DNA of 53,859 nt, taken from NCBI GenBank assembly GCA_044868005.1, contig JBIOVX010000116.1, positions 1 to 53,859 on the forward strand, written 5' to 3'. A model generated the notes under the pieces. That model was not told the DNA's origin. It ran no database searches and saw nothing but the letters and a program-made list of their open reading frames with translations. Origin of the DNA: DATARR01 sp044868005 (GTDB lineage: Bacteria; Acidobacteriota; Thermoanaerobaculia; Multivoradales; UBA5704). The first letter of the stretch is position 1, and each line of letters begins with the position of its first letter. A program made the translations under genes and the position numbers. Positions 7,471 to 14,870 of this stretch are shown one piece after another.

Positions 7471-8187
7471 ATGGACGATCGAGACCGAACCTACCTGCAG
7501 ACGCCGGAGCAATGGACGCGCTTCCTCTCAGCGTTCGTCCATGAGCTGCGCACACCCATTGCCAGCTCCCGCATGCTGGCCGATCTCCTGACCGAAGCCC
7601 CTCCCGACCGTCTCGGCGATCAGGAGCGGCGCTACTGCGAGAACATTCTGGAAGTGGTCCTGGACCTCCAGGCCCTGGTCGGCGACGTGGCCGAGCTGGC
7701 GCGCCTGCTGGCCGGCAGAGCCCTGATCCGTCCCGGCGGGGTTTCCCTGGACCAGCTCGTGGAGCAGATCGAAGAGGCGGTTCGCCCGCGGGCGTGGGAA
7801 GGAGGGATCGCCCTCACGGACTCCTTGGACCCTGCCCTTCCGAAGCGCTTCCGCACGGACCCGGACCGCCTGCGGCAGGCCCTTGTCCTGCTCCTGGGCG
7901 CCGCCATCAGCCATGCGAAGTCCGAGGTCTTCTTCCGGCTCGAGATCGAGGGCGGAGATCTCCGCGTCGTCATCTCCTCGGACGGGCCGCCCTTTCCCGA
8001 AGCCGCGCCCCAGGCCGTTTTCGAGCCCTTCAATGACGGCATCCGCACCACCCGGCCGCGCGGCGGCCGCAGCCTGGCGCTGCCGCTGGCCAGCGAGCTG
8101 GCGCGGGCCCTCGGCGGCACGCTGAAGGCGGAGAACCGAGGAGAAAGGCCCACCTTCGAGCTGTCCGTACCCGCCGCCGGCGCGTGA
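7471..8187 (+). CDS. Soluble orphan histidine kinase
   Basis: The 238-residue protein contains only a HisKA dimerisation domain (about 14-85) and an HATPase_c domain (about 120-235). The phospho-acceptor His24 lies in FVHELRTPIAS. The ATPase part is weak: the N-box is altered (RLRQALVLLLGAAISHAKS has no Asn at the usual place), G1 may be SSDGPPF, and FEPFNDGI occupies the F-box. No sensor or membrane segment is visible, so it would depend on a partner for input. No receiver domain follows on this strand; the neighbouring convergent NarL/FixL-like pair is the likeliest partner. The altered ATP-binding motifs suggest weak or absent kinase activity. Confidence 0.75.
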   Translation: MDDRDRTYLQTPEQWTRFLSAFVHELRTPIASSRMLADLLTEAPPDRLGDQERRYCENILEVVLDLQALVGDVAELARLLAGRALIRPGGVSLDQLVEQIEEAVRPRAWEGGIALTDSLDPALPKRFRTDPDRLRQALVLLLGAAISHAKSEVFFRLEIEGGDLRVVISSDGPPFPEAAPQAVFEPFNDGIRTTRPRGGRSLALPLASELARALGGTLKAENRGERPTFELSVPAAGA

Positions 8188-8196
8188 GCGGCATGC

Positions 8197-9741
8197 CTAC
8201 GGGCTCAGGAGCTTGCGGATCAGACGCAGCAAGTCTTGAGTGGCGAAGGGCTTCTCCAGGAAGGCGTCGGCACGGGTGCGGTCGGCTTCCCGGCTGGCCA
8301 GAGCGTCGTCGGTGTAGCCTGACATGAGAACGACCTTCATGGCGGGATACTGGCCGCCGAGCTTGTAAGCGAGATCGGCGCCCGTGCCGCCGGGCATGAC
8401 CATGTCGCTCAGCAGGAGCTGGATGGCGTCGCCGTGCGTCGCCGCGATCTCAAGGGCCGCCGCCGGATTCGGCGCCGCGAGCACCCGGTATCCCTGATTT
8501 TCCAGCACCTGCCGCAGCAGCCCCCGGAACATGTCGTCATCCTCCACCAGGAGGATCGCTCCGTGGTCTTTGCCGGCGATCTCGGCGTGCTCCGGCTCGG
8601 CGGCGGGCTCGGAATCCTCGCCGGCCGCCTCGCCGGCACAAGGCAGATAGATGCGAAAGGCAGTGCCGCGCCCAGGCTGGCTCTCCACCGCAATGCCTCC
8701 CTCGCTCCGCTTGACGATGGCGTGCACGGTGGAGAGCCCCAGACCCGTGCCTTTGCCCGGCTCTTTGGTGGTGAAGAACGGCTCGAAGATCCGCCGGCGG
8801 ACCTCCTCGTCCATGCCCGTGCCGGTATCCGCCACCTCGAGCAGGACGTAAAGCCCTGGCGGCAGCCGACCGCCCTCGACGGCGATCTCCTGGTCCGCTT
8901 CGAGGTTGCGCAACGCGAGGGTCAGGGAGCCGCCGGAGGGCATGGCGTCGCAGGCGTTGACGACCAGATTGAGGATGACCTGGTGCAGCTCGCCGGGATC
9001 TCCCCAGACGCGGCCGAGCCGAGGATCGACCTGGCGGATCAGCTCGACGTCCTCGCCGATCAGGCGATCGAGCATCACCTCCACGTCCGCGAGCAATTTC
9101 TCCAGATCGACCGCCTGGGCCTGCATCTCCTGGCGCCGGCTGAACAACAGGAGCTGCCGCGTCAGTTGCGCACCCCGCAGGGCCGCGCGATGGATCTGCT
9201 CGGCGTGGCGGCTGAGGGCCTCCTCCCGCGGCAGCGCGCCGAGGAGCATCTCGCTGTAGCCGCGGATGGTGCCGAGCAGGGTATTGAAGTCGTGAGCCAC
9301 ACCGCCGGCCAGCCGGCCGATGGCTTCCATCTTCTGCGCCTGGCGGATCTCAGCCTCCAGCCGCACGCGCTCGGTGATGTCGCGCAGCGTTCCCAGGAAG
9401 AAGACCTCGCTGCCGTGGCGCACCTCGCTCACCGCGAGATCCAAAGGGAAGGTCGAGCCGTCGCGGCACCGCCCCTCGACCTGCCGGCCGATGCCGATGA
9501 TCCGCGCCTCGCCGGTCGCCAGGTAATTGGCGAGATAGCCATCGTGCTCCCCCCGCCAGGGCGGCGGCATGAGCACCTTGACGTTGCGCCCCAGCAGCTC
9601 CTCGGGCGGATAGCCGAACATCTTCTGTACGGCGGGATTGACCAATTGGATGATGCCGGAGGTGTCGATGAGCACGATGCCGTCCACGGCGGCGTTCAGC
9701 ACCGCCTGGAGCATGACGGGGTTTTCGAACAGCGCCGGCAT
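8197..9741 (-). CDS. FixL-like heme-PAS hybrid histidine kinase with C-terminal receiver
   Basis: The 514-residue cytosolic kinase has a PAS domain (about 8-125), HisKA with His150 in AGGVAHDFN, HATPase_c with VADTGTGM and FEPFFTTKEPGKGTGLGLS, and a receiver domain from about residue 392 (AILLVEDDD, acceptor Asp in LLLSDMVMPGG). The PAS domain is strikingly FixL-like: GEHDGYLANYLATGEARI followed by IGIGRQVEGRCRDGSTFP. Aligned to Bradyrhizobium FixL, His66 falls on the proximal heme ligand His200 and Arg86 on the O2-contacting Arg220. It is therefore probably a heme-based oxygen sensor; this is inference from residue conservation. It follows the NarL-type regulator by 24 nt on the same strand. 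FixL-group kinases signal low oxygen. Confidence 0.88.
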   Translation of the reverse strand: MPALFENPVMLQAVLNAAVDGIVLIDTSGIIQLVNPAVQKMFGYPPEELLGRNVKVLMPPPWRGEHDGYLANYLATGEARIIGIGRQVEGRCRDGSTFPLDLAVSEVRHGSEVFFLGTLRDITERVRLEAEIRQAQKMEAIGRLAGGVAHDFNTLLGTIRGYSEMLLGALPREEALSRHAEQIHRAALRGAQLTRQLLLFSRRQEMQAQAVDLEKLLADVEVMLDRLIGEDVELIRQVDPRLGRVWGDPGELHQVILNLVVNACDAMPSGGSLTLALRNLEADQEIAVEGGRLPPGLYVLLEVADTGTGMDEEVRRRIFEPFFTTKEPGKGTGLGLSTVHAIVKRSEGGIAVESQPGRGTAFRIYLPCAGEAAGEDSEPAAEPEHAEIAGKDHGAILLVEDDDMFRGLLRQVLENQGYRVLAAPNPAAALEIAATHGDAIQLLLSDMVMPGGTGADLAYKLGGQYPAMKVVLMSGYTDDALASREADRTRADAFLEKPFATQDLLRLIRKLLSP

Positions 9742-9765
9742 CCTCGGTCACCTCGCTCTTGAAAG

Positions 9766-10422
9766 CTAAGCTTCGCCGGGAGGAGCGACGATGCCGTGGC
9801 GCAAGGCGAACCCCACCACCTGCGCGCGGTTGTGCAGGTGCAGCTTGTCCAGGATGTTGCGGACGTGGAACTTGACGGTGTTCTCGCTCACCCCGAGGTG
9901 CTTGGCCAGCTTGCGGTTCGAGGTCACGCCGTCGACAAGCAGTTCGAGCACCTGCCGCTCGCGGTCGGTCAAGGCGTCGGGATCGTTGGACTCGGCGACG
10001 GGACGGGGTGGACGAGCGAACTCCTGCAGGAGCTTGCCGGCGATGGCCGGCGTCAGGGCGGGCTCTCCCCGGCCGATCCCTTCGAGCAAGGCGAAGAGCT
10101 CCCGCGATTCGAGGTTCTTGAGCAGATAGCCCTGCGCGCCTGACTTGATCGCCTCGAAAAGCTTGGCATCCTCGTCCGACCCGGTGAGGACGACGACCTT
10201 CACTTGCGGCATCTCGGCGCTGATCAGGCGCGTCGCCGCCAAGCCGTCCAGCCCGGGCATCGCGAGGTCCATGAGGACGACGTCGGGTTGCAGGCGGCGC
10301 GCGAGCTCGAAGGCTTCACGCCCCTCGCGCGCCTCGCCGACGATCTCGAAGCCGCGCGAAGCGAGCAGGCTGCGCAGGCTGTCGCGGAACAGCGTGTGGT
10401 CGTCGGCAAGCAGGATTCTCAT
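9766..10422 (-). CDS. NarL/FixJ-family response regulator
   Basis: The 218-residue protein has an N-terminal receiver (MRILLADDHTLFRDSL, phospho-acceptor Asp52 in VVLMDLAMPG, Thr in VVVLTGSDED, Lys in GYLLKN) and a C-terminal LuxR-type helix-turn-helix (LTDRERQVLELLVDGVTSNRKLAKHLGVSENTVKFHVRNIL, residues about 150-190). This is the DosR/NarL/DevR architecture. It lies directly upstream of the FixL-like kinase, 24 nt apart, which makes them an evident pair. Its promoter region (10423-10640) is shared with the divergent CBS-hemN unit and carries the recurrent G-rich inverted motif, consistent with autoregulation. Start MRILL follows a GGGGGAGGGAG stretch. Confidence 0.92.
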   Translation of the reverse strand: MRILLADDHTLFRDSLRSLLASRGFEIVGEAREGREAFELARRLQPDVVLMDLAMPGLDGLAATRLISAEMPQVKVVVLTGSDEDAKLFEAIKSGAQGYLLKNLESRELFALLEGIGRGEPALTPAIAGKLLQEFARPPRPVAESNDPDALTDRERQVLELLVDGVTSNRKLAKHLGVSENTVKFHVRNILDKLHLHNRAQVVGFALRHGIVAPPGEA

Positions 10423-10488
10423 CTCCCTCCCCCTGTGCAGAATGGGCGGCGACCCATCCTACAACACCAGCCGGAGCCCGGCGCCCAC

Positions 10489-10529
10489 CTACCCACACGG
10501 GGTGGCGCCGCCACCGCGGCGCCCCACCC
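10489..10529. promoter_or_regulatory. Large G/C inverted repeat, candidate operator site C
   Basis: CTACCC at 10489 is followed by GGGGTGGCGCCG (10499-10510) and the facing arm CGGCGCCCCACCC (10517-10529). It lies between the divergent regulator gene and the CBS gene and shares the CTACCC/GGGGTGG blocks with sites near 6731, 7371 and 47253. A role as operator or hairpin is inferred. Confidence 0.45.
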
Positions 10530-10640
10530 GTCCGCGAGCGCGGCCAACCCTCAGGGAGGTCGCTCCGCGGTCTATGCCCGTGCGAGTCTGAGAGCATGGC
10601 CGGAACGCTCCCAGTCCCTTTCAACCATGAGGAGATGACC

Positions 10641-11099
10641 ATGAACGAGCTACGGGTCCGCGATCTCATGACCTCGAACGTGATCACCGTCCGGCCCGAC
10701 GACAGTATCGCCGCGGCCTACGAGCTGATGCTCGACAATCGGTTCCGCCATCTGGCGGTGGTCGACAAGGACGGCGATCTGATCGGCTTGCTGACGCACC
10801 GGGACCTGCTGCGATACGCGCTGATCGAGCGCGTGGAGCTGCCGCTGAGCATGCAGCGCAGCATCCTGAGACGGATCCGGGTCGAGGATGTGATGACCTC
10901 GGAGGTGGAGACCGCCGAGCCCGGTCAGTGGCTCGCGGAAGCGGCGTTGGTCATGTTCGAGAACAAGTACGGCTGCCTGCCCGTGGTCGAGGGCTCGCGG
11001 GTGGTGGGAATGATCACCGAGGCCGACTTCGTCCGCTTCTTCGTCCTCAAAGGCCAGCGGCCGATCCTGGCTGCGGAAGGGCTCAGGGAAGCCTCTTGA
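10641..11099 (+). CDS. CBS-domain pair protein (HRP1-like)
   Basis: The 152-residue protein consists of two CBS motifs: NELRVRDLMTSNVITVRPDDS with FRHLAVVDKDGDLIGLLTHRDLL, then IRVEDVMTSEVETAEPGQ with GCLPVVEGSRVVGMITEADFV. CBS pairs bind adenine nucleotides or other ligands in the cytosol. Stand-alone pairs of this size include the hypoxia-induced HRP1 of mycobacteria. I placed the start at 10641 because GAGGAGATGACC precedes it and the CBS fold begins immediately. It is paralogous to the CBS protein at 46699-47196, sharing VRDLMT and HRDLLR-ALIE. Its stop overlaps the TTG start of hemN, so the two are probably co-translated. Confidence 0.9.
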   Translation: MNELRVRDLMTSNVITVRPDDSIAAAYELMLDNRFRHLAVVDKDGDLIGLLTHRDLLRYALIERVELPLSMQRSILRRIRVEDVMTSEVETAEPGQWLAEAALVMFENKYGCLPVVEGSRVVGMITEADFVRFFVLKGQRPILAAEGLREAS

Positions 11100-12496
11100 G
11101 CGGATCTCGCCAGGAGCCGCGGCAGGCGGTCTCCTTCGACCGCCGCCTGGTGCGCAAGTACGACGGACCCGGTCCGCGCTACACCTCGTATCCGACCGCG
11201 CCGGCGTTCCGCGACAGCTTCGGTCCCGAGGAGCACGCCTGCCTGCTCGCGGCGAGCGCCCGCGACGGCGCTCCCCTCTCGCTGTACGTCCACATCCCCT
11301 TCTGCGCCACCCGCTGCCTGTTCTGCGGCTGCAACGTCGTGGTCTCGCGCGACCGCGGCTGGGGAGGGCGCTACCTGCCGCTGCTCGAGCGCGAGATGGA
11401 GCTGGCCGCCGAGCGGCTCGGCGCCGCGCGCCGCGAGGTCGTCCAGGTCCACTGGGGCGGCGGCACGCCGACCTTCCTGCCGCCTCGGGACCTGACGGCC
11501 TTGATGGCGGCGATCGAGCGTCATTTCCACCTTGCCGAAGACTGCGAGATCTCCGTCGAGGTGGACCCGCGGGAGGCCTCTGCCGAGCACCTCGACGCCC
11601 TGGCGGCGGCCGGGGTGCGCCGGCTGAGCCTCGGCGTCCAGGACCTCGATCCGGAAGTCCAGCAGGCGGTGCGGCGCGTCCAGACGGCCGAGGAGATCCG
11701 GAGGGTCATCGATGGAGCCCGCCGGCGCGGCATCCACGGCATCAACGTCGACCTGATCTACGGCCTGCCGCGCCAGACGGTCTCCGGCTTCCTCGCCACG
11801 GTGCGGGAGGTGCTCGCTCTGGCGCCGGACCGTCTCGCGGTCTTCAATTTCGCCTACCTCCCCTCCCGCTTCCGCCACCAGCGCGCCATCGATCCGGCGG
11901 CGCTGCCCGGTCCCGAGGAGAAGCTCTCGTTGCTGGAAGGAGCGGTCCGCGAGATCACCGCGGCGGGCTACGCCTTCATCGGCATGGACCACTTCGCGCG
12001 GCCCGGCGATCCGCTGGCGCGAGCGTTGCGGGAGGGGACGCTCACCCGCAACTTCCAGGGCTACTCGACGCATGGCGGGACCGACCTCGTGGGCTTCGGT
12101 GTCTCGGCCATCAGCGCCGCCGGCGGCGGCTACGCCCAGAACCGCCTCACCATCCCGGAATACCGCGCCGCGATCGAAGCGGGGACCCTCGCGACGGAGA
12201 GAGGCCTCGCCCTCTCCGCCGAAGACCGCCTGCGGCGCGACGTCATCCTCGACCTGATGTGCCATTTCGCGCTCGACAAGGGCGGGATCGAGCGGCGGCA
12301 CGGGATCGACTTCGACCGCCACTTCGCGGCGGAGCTGCGGTATCTGGAGCCGCTGGCCGACGACGGCCTGGTCGAGCTCTTCCGCGACCGCGTCGAGGTC
12401 ACGCCGCGCGGCCGGTTCATGGTGCGCAACGTGGCCATGGCCTTCGACGCCTACCTCGGAGTGCAGCCCTCCGTCGTCTACTCCCGCACCGTCTGA
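11096..12496 (+). CDS. hemN: Oxygen-independent coproporphyrinogen III oxidase
   Basis: The enzyme converts coproporphyrinogen III to protoporphyrinogen IX without O2, using radical SAM chemistry in the cytosol. At 466 residues it matches HemN length. The HemN-specific cluster motif IPFCATRCLFCGCNVV holds Cys70, Cys74, Cys77 and Cys79. The substrate-region motif VHWGGGTPTFL, VDLIYGLPRQT and TRNFQGYSTHGGTDLVGFG are diagnostic and separate it from HemW. No ATG lies near the conserved N-terminus (FDRRLVRKYDGPGPRYTSYP); the in-frame TTG at 11096, overlapping the CBS stop, fits best. Placement beside a FixL-like oxygen-sensor pair suggests induction under low oxygen. Confidence 0.93.
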   Translation: MSGSRQEPRQAVSFDRRLVRKYDGPGPRYTSYPTAPAFRDSFGPEEHACLLAASARDGAPLSLYVHIPFCATRCLFCGCNVVVSRDRGWGGRYLPLLEREMELAAERLGAARREVVQVHWGGGTPTFLPPRDLTALMAAIERHFHLAEDCEISVEVDPREASAEHLDALAAAGVRRLSLGVQDLDPEVQQAVRRVQTAEEIRRVIDGARRRGIHGINVDLIYGLPRQTVSGFLATVREVLALAPDRLAVFNFAYLPSRFRHQRAIDPAALPGPEEKLSLLEGAVREITAAGYAFIGMDHFARPGDPLARALREGTLTRNFQGYSTHGGTDLVGFGVSAISAAGGGYAQNRLTIPEYRAAIEAGTLATERGLALSAEDRLRRDVILDLMCHFALDKGGIERRHGIDFDRHFAAELRYLEPLADDGLVELFRDRVEVTPRGRFMVRNVAMAFDAYLGVQPSVVYSRTV

Positions 12497-12585
12497 CCCG
12501 ACGCCTTCATGGTCTTCTTCGCCGTCCTGGGACGCAGGATCACCTCCTCGGTGGCCGGCAGGACCGCGGTGGTCGTCTCAATCAT
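12478..12585 (-). CDS. Possible 35-residue peptide downstream of the propeller/DUF3105 gene
   Basis: An ATG at 12583-12585 overlaps the last 8 nt of the upstream propeller/DUF3105 gene and opens a 35-codon frame (starting MIETTTAVLP, ending KASGQTVRE, stop at 12478) that runs antisense into the last 19 nt of hemN. Its composition (Thr-rich acidic start, basic end) is peptide-like, but I recognise no family. It could be chance; the coupled overlap is the only support. Confidence 0.25.
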   Translation of the reverse strand: MIETTTAVLPATEEVILRPRTAKKTMKASGQTVRE

Positions 12586-14860
12586 GGGGAAACCTCGCTT
12601 CGGCGTGATGATCGCGGCCGAGATAGGCGTCTAGGAAGGCGCGGACGCGCGGCTCCTCGAAGCTGTCCAGGGTCTCCAAACGTCCCCAGGCGGTTAAAGC
12701 GAGCCGGGGTTTCATCCAGGGGTAAGGAGCGACGAGGACGAGATCGCGCTCGCGGGCCAGCGCCTCCAGCTTGTCCACCAGGTCCGGGCAGCCTCGGGGG
12801 CAGTTGTACTGGAGCAGGGCGCCGCCGTGCTCCAGGTTGTGGGCCTGAAGCTCGAGGGGAACGGGAACGCGGTGGACTCCCCAATCCGCGATAAAGGCGA
12901 GCCGGGGGCCTGAGGTCGGCGGGCTGCTGCTGTACGGCGGATGCGGCTCGCCCGGTCCGCTCAGATAGGGATAGGGCTGGACCGGCACCGCCCGGCCCGG
13001 TCCGCCTTTCGCGGCCGCTGCGGCCAGGGCAGGCCGCACCATCTCCGGCTGTGGCCGAGCGCCGCCGAGGCGGGTGAGATCGAAGCGCTCCGCCGGTATG
13101 GCTCCGTTCACCTGGATGTCCGTGATCGCCACGCGCTGAGGGGCGCCGCCATCGACCGTTCGCTCCAGGCGGGCCGGCAACCACGCGCCGGCGGCCCCGG
13201 GCGCCCTGCCGAAGAGGCGGGTCTCCATAATGCCGCCGAAGCCCGGCACCCCGTGGCCGCGGGCCTGGAAGACCGGGAACCGCTCCACCAACGAGACCGG
13301 ACGGGCCGTGCCGGCGTCGATCCAGAGCTGAGAGACCCGCTCGCCCTTGCGCGCGGCGCCGACCAGCAGCCAGCGGGAGCCCTCCTCCGCGATCTCGGTC
13401 ACCCGATCGACGGCGATTCCTCCCCGCAGGTAAGGGCTCCCGGGCACGTCCCCCGCGAGCTGGCGGACGGCCTCATCCACCGGCAGGTTAGGAAGGTTGA
13501 ACACGGCCGAGAGCAGCTCCTGGCGGGGGGCGGTCCAGAAGCGGCCGGCCGGATCGATAGTGACCGTATCGCCGCCTGCGGCCAGACGGACGGTACCTTC
13601 CTCGGTCTCGACGCGGTAGCGATCCGGCGGAGCCAGGAAGGCCCGCAGCCGCCGGCTCCTCCCGGCGGCCGCGGGCCTCCCCGCGACGTCCGGGGCGGGC
13701 TCGGTCCATACCGCCGTTTCGGTCCAGGAAAGAGCGGAGAAAGGGCGGCCGGTAACGCGCATCTTCGCGAGCATGGCGGCCAGGGTCTTCCGCGCCCGGC
13801 TCTCGCCCGCCGCGCGGTCGCGCGCCCCGCGGTCCACCGCCACGACGGCAACGGCGACGGGCGCGTCGCCGGTCGGGATCTCACGCATCAGCTCCAGGGT
13901 GGCGGGATTCGCCTCGATCAGCCGGTTGCCGGAGCGGTCCACCAAGTAGACGCGATCCCCGGAGGGAGAGAAGGCGCCGGCCACGATGGCACCCGCGACC
14001 GCGGCTTCGCCTTCCTGCACCAGGGTGGGCCACGGCCGGGTCGAAAAGTCTGCGCGGTAGGTTAGGACGGTGCTCCCGCGCGCGCCTTCGCCGCGCCAGC
14101 AGGAAACGATCAGACGGGTCTCGTCCGGCGACAGGAGGATGGCCTGCGGCGCCGGGCAGGCGGGCACGGCGCGGCCGTCGCCGAGCTCGTTGAGCAGGGT
14201 GAGGCTGTTCGTCTCGCGGTCCGCGGTGAGCAGAAAGGGATTCTTCCGTAGCGCCCGCACCGCCGCGGGGCTGCGACCGGTGCGCAGGGAAACGGGCACG
14301 GCGCGGCCGGGATCCTTCTCGCCCAGCGGATAGGAGAGAGCGTAGGCGTAGCGCTCGCGCGGGCCGCGGGCCATGGGATCGAACTGCACGAGGTAGAGGG
14401 CCTTGCCGTCCGGATGTGGCGCCAGGTCGTAGACGCGCGGGATCTCGGTGACGCGCTCCTCCCGGCGCTCGAAAGTGCGCGCGTCGATCGCGTCGAGCGC
14501 AGAGCCCGGCCAGTCGAAAGAAAGAAAGGTTTTTCCGTCGGCACCGAACGTCCCGGGGCCGCGCAGGGGCAGGACGTGCGCGATCTCATGGCTTGCGAGA
14601 TCGACGACGGCCGTGGTCCCCGCCGACCAGTGCTGCACCCAGAGCGTCTTGCCGTCCGGAGACGGCACGAGCCGCCATGGGGTGGCCCCGGAGTAGATCT
14701 TCCTCAGGGTGTCGCCGGAGGCGAGGTCCACCACCTGGACGTGATTGTTGCCGGCCACGGCGACGTAGGCGAGGGGGATCCCGGAGTCACGGTGGGAGCA
14801 GGCGGTGAGGACGAGGAGCGCGGTGGCCGCCGCGCTCCCAGGAAAAGACGAAACTCTCAC
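12578..14860 (-). CDS. Three-domain lipoprotein: YVTN-type beta-propeller, LolA-like region, DUF3105
   Basis: The 760-residue protein has a lipobox (ALLVLTACS, Cys near residue 21). Residues about 28-345 form a YVTN/YncE-type propeller with blades such as LAYVAVAGNNHVQVVDLASG and DRVYLVDRSGNRLIEAN. Residues about 355-615 resemble an outer-membrane lipoprotein carrier (LolA/LppX) fold: TETAVWTEP, DTVTIDPAGRFW, then SQLWIDAGTARPVSLVE. The C-terminal 120 residues look like DUF3105: HNLEHGGALLQYNCPRGCPD, then LVLVAPYPWM and TAWGRLETLD. Family knowledge: such propellers occur beside redox enzymes in the periplasm or on the surface. It follows the pentaheme cytochrome by 10 nt on the same strand, so the two are likely co-expressed and physically associated. 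Confidence 0.7.
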   Translation of the reverse strand: MRVSSFPGSAAATALLVLTACSHRDSGIPLAYVAVAGNNHVQVVDLASGDTLRKIYSGATPWRLVPSPDGKTLWVQHWSAGTTAVVDLASHEIAHVLPLRGPGTFGADGKTFLSFDWPGSALDAIDARTFERREERVTEIPRVYDLAPHPDGKALYLVQFDPMARGPRERYAYALSYPLGEKDPGRAVPVSLRTGRSPAAVRALRKNPFLLTADRETNSLTLLNELGDGRAVPACPAPQAILLSPDETRLIVSCWRGEGARGSTVLTYRADFSTRPWPTLVQEGEAAVAGAIVAGAFSPSGDRVYLVDRSGNRLIEANPATLELMREIPTGDAPVAVAVVAVDRGARDRAAGESRARKTLAAMLAKMRVTGRPFSALSWTETAVWTEPAPDVAGRPAAAGRSRRLRAFLAPPDRYRVETEEGTVRLAAGGDTVTIDPAGRFWTAPRQELLSAVFNLPNLPVDEAVRQLAGDVPGSPYLRGGIAVDRVTEIAEEGSRWLLVGAARKGERVSQLWIDAGTARPVSLVERFPVFQARGHGVPGFGGIMETRLFGRAPGAAGAWLPARLERTVDGGAPQRVAITDIQVNGAIPAERFDLTRLGGARPQPEMVRPALAAAAAKGGPGRAVPVQPYPYLSGPGEPHPPYSSSPPTSGPRLAFIADWGVHRVPVPLELQAHNLEHGGALLQYNCPRGCPDLVDKLEALARERDLVLVAPYPWMKPRLALTAWGRLETLDSFEEPRVRAFLDAYLGRDHHAEARFPHD

Positions 14861-14870
14861 CTCCGCGATC

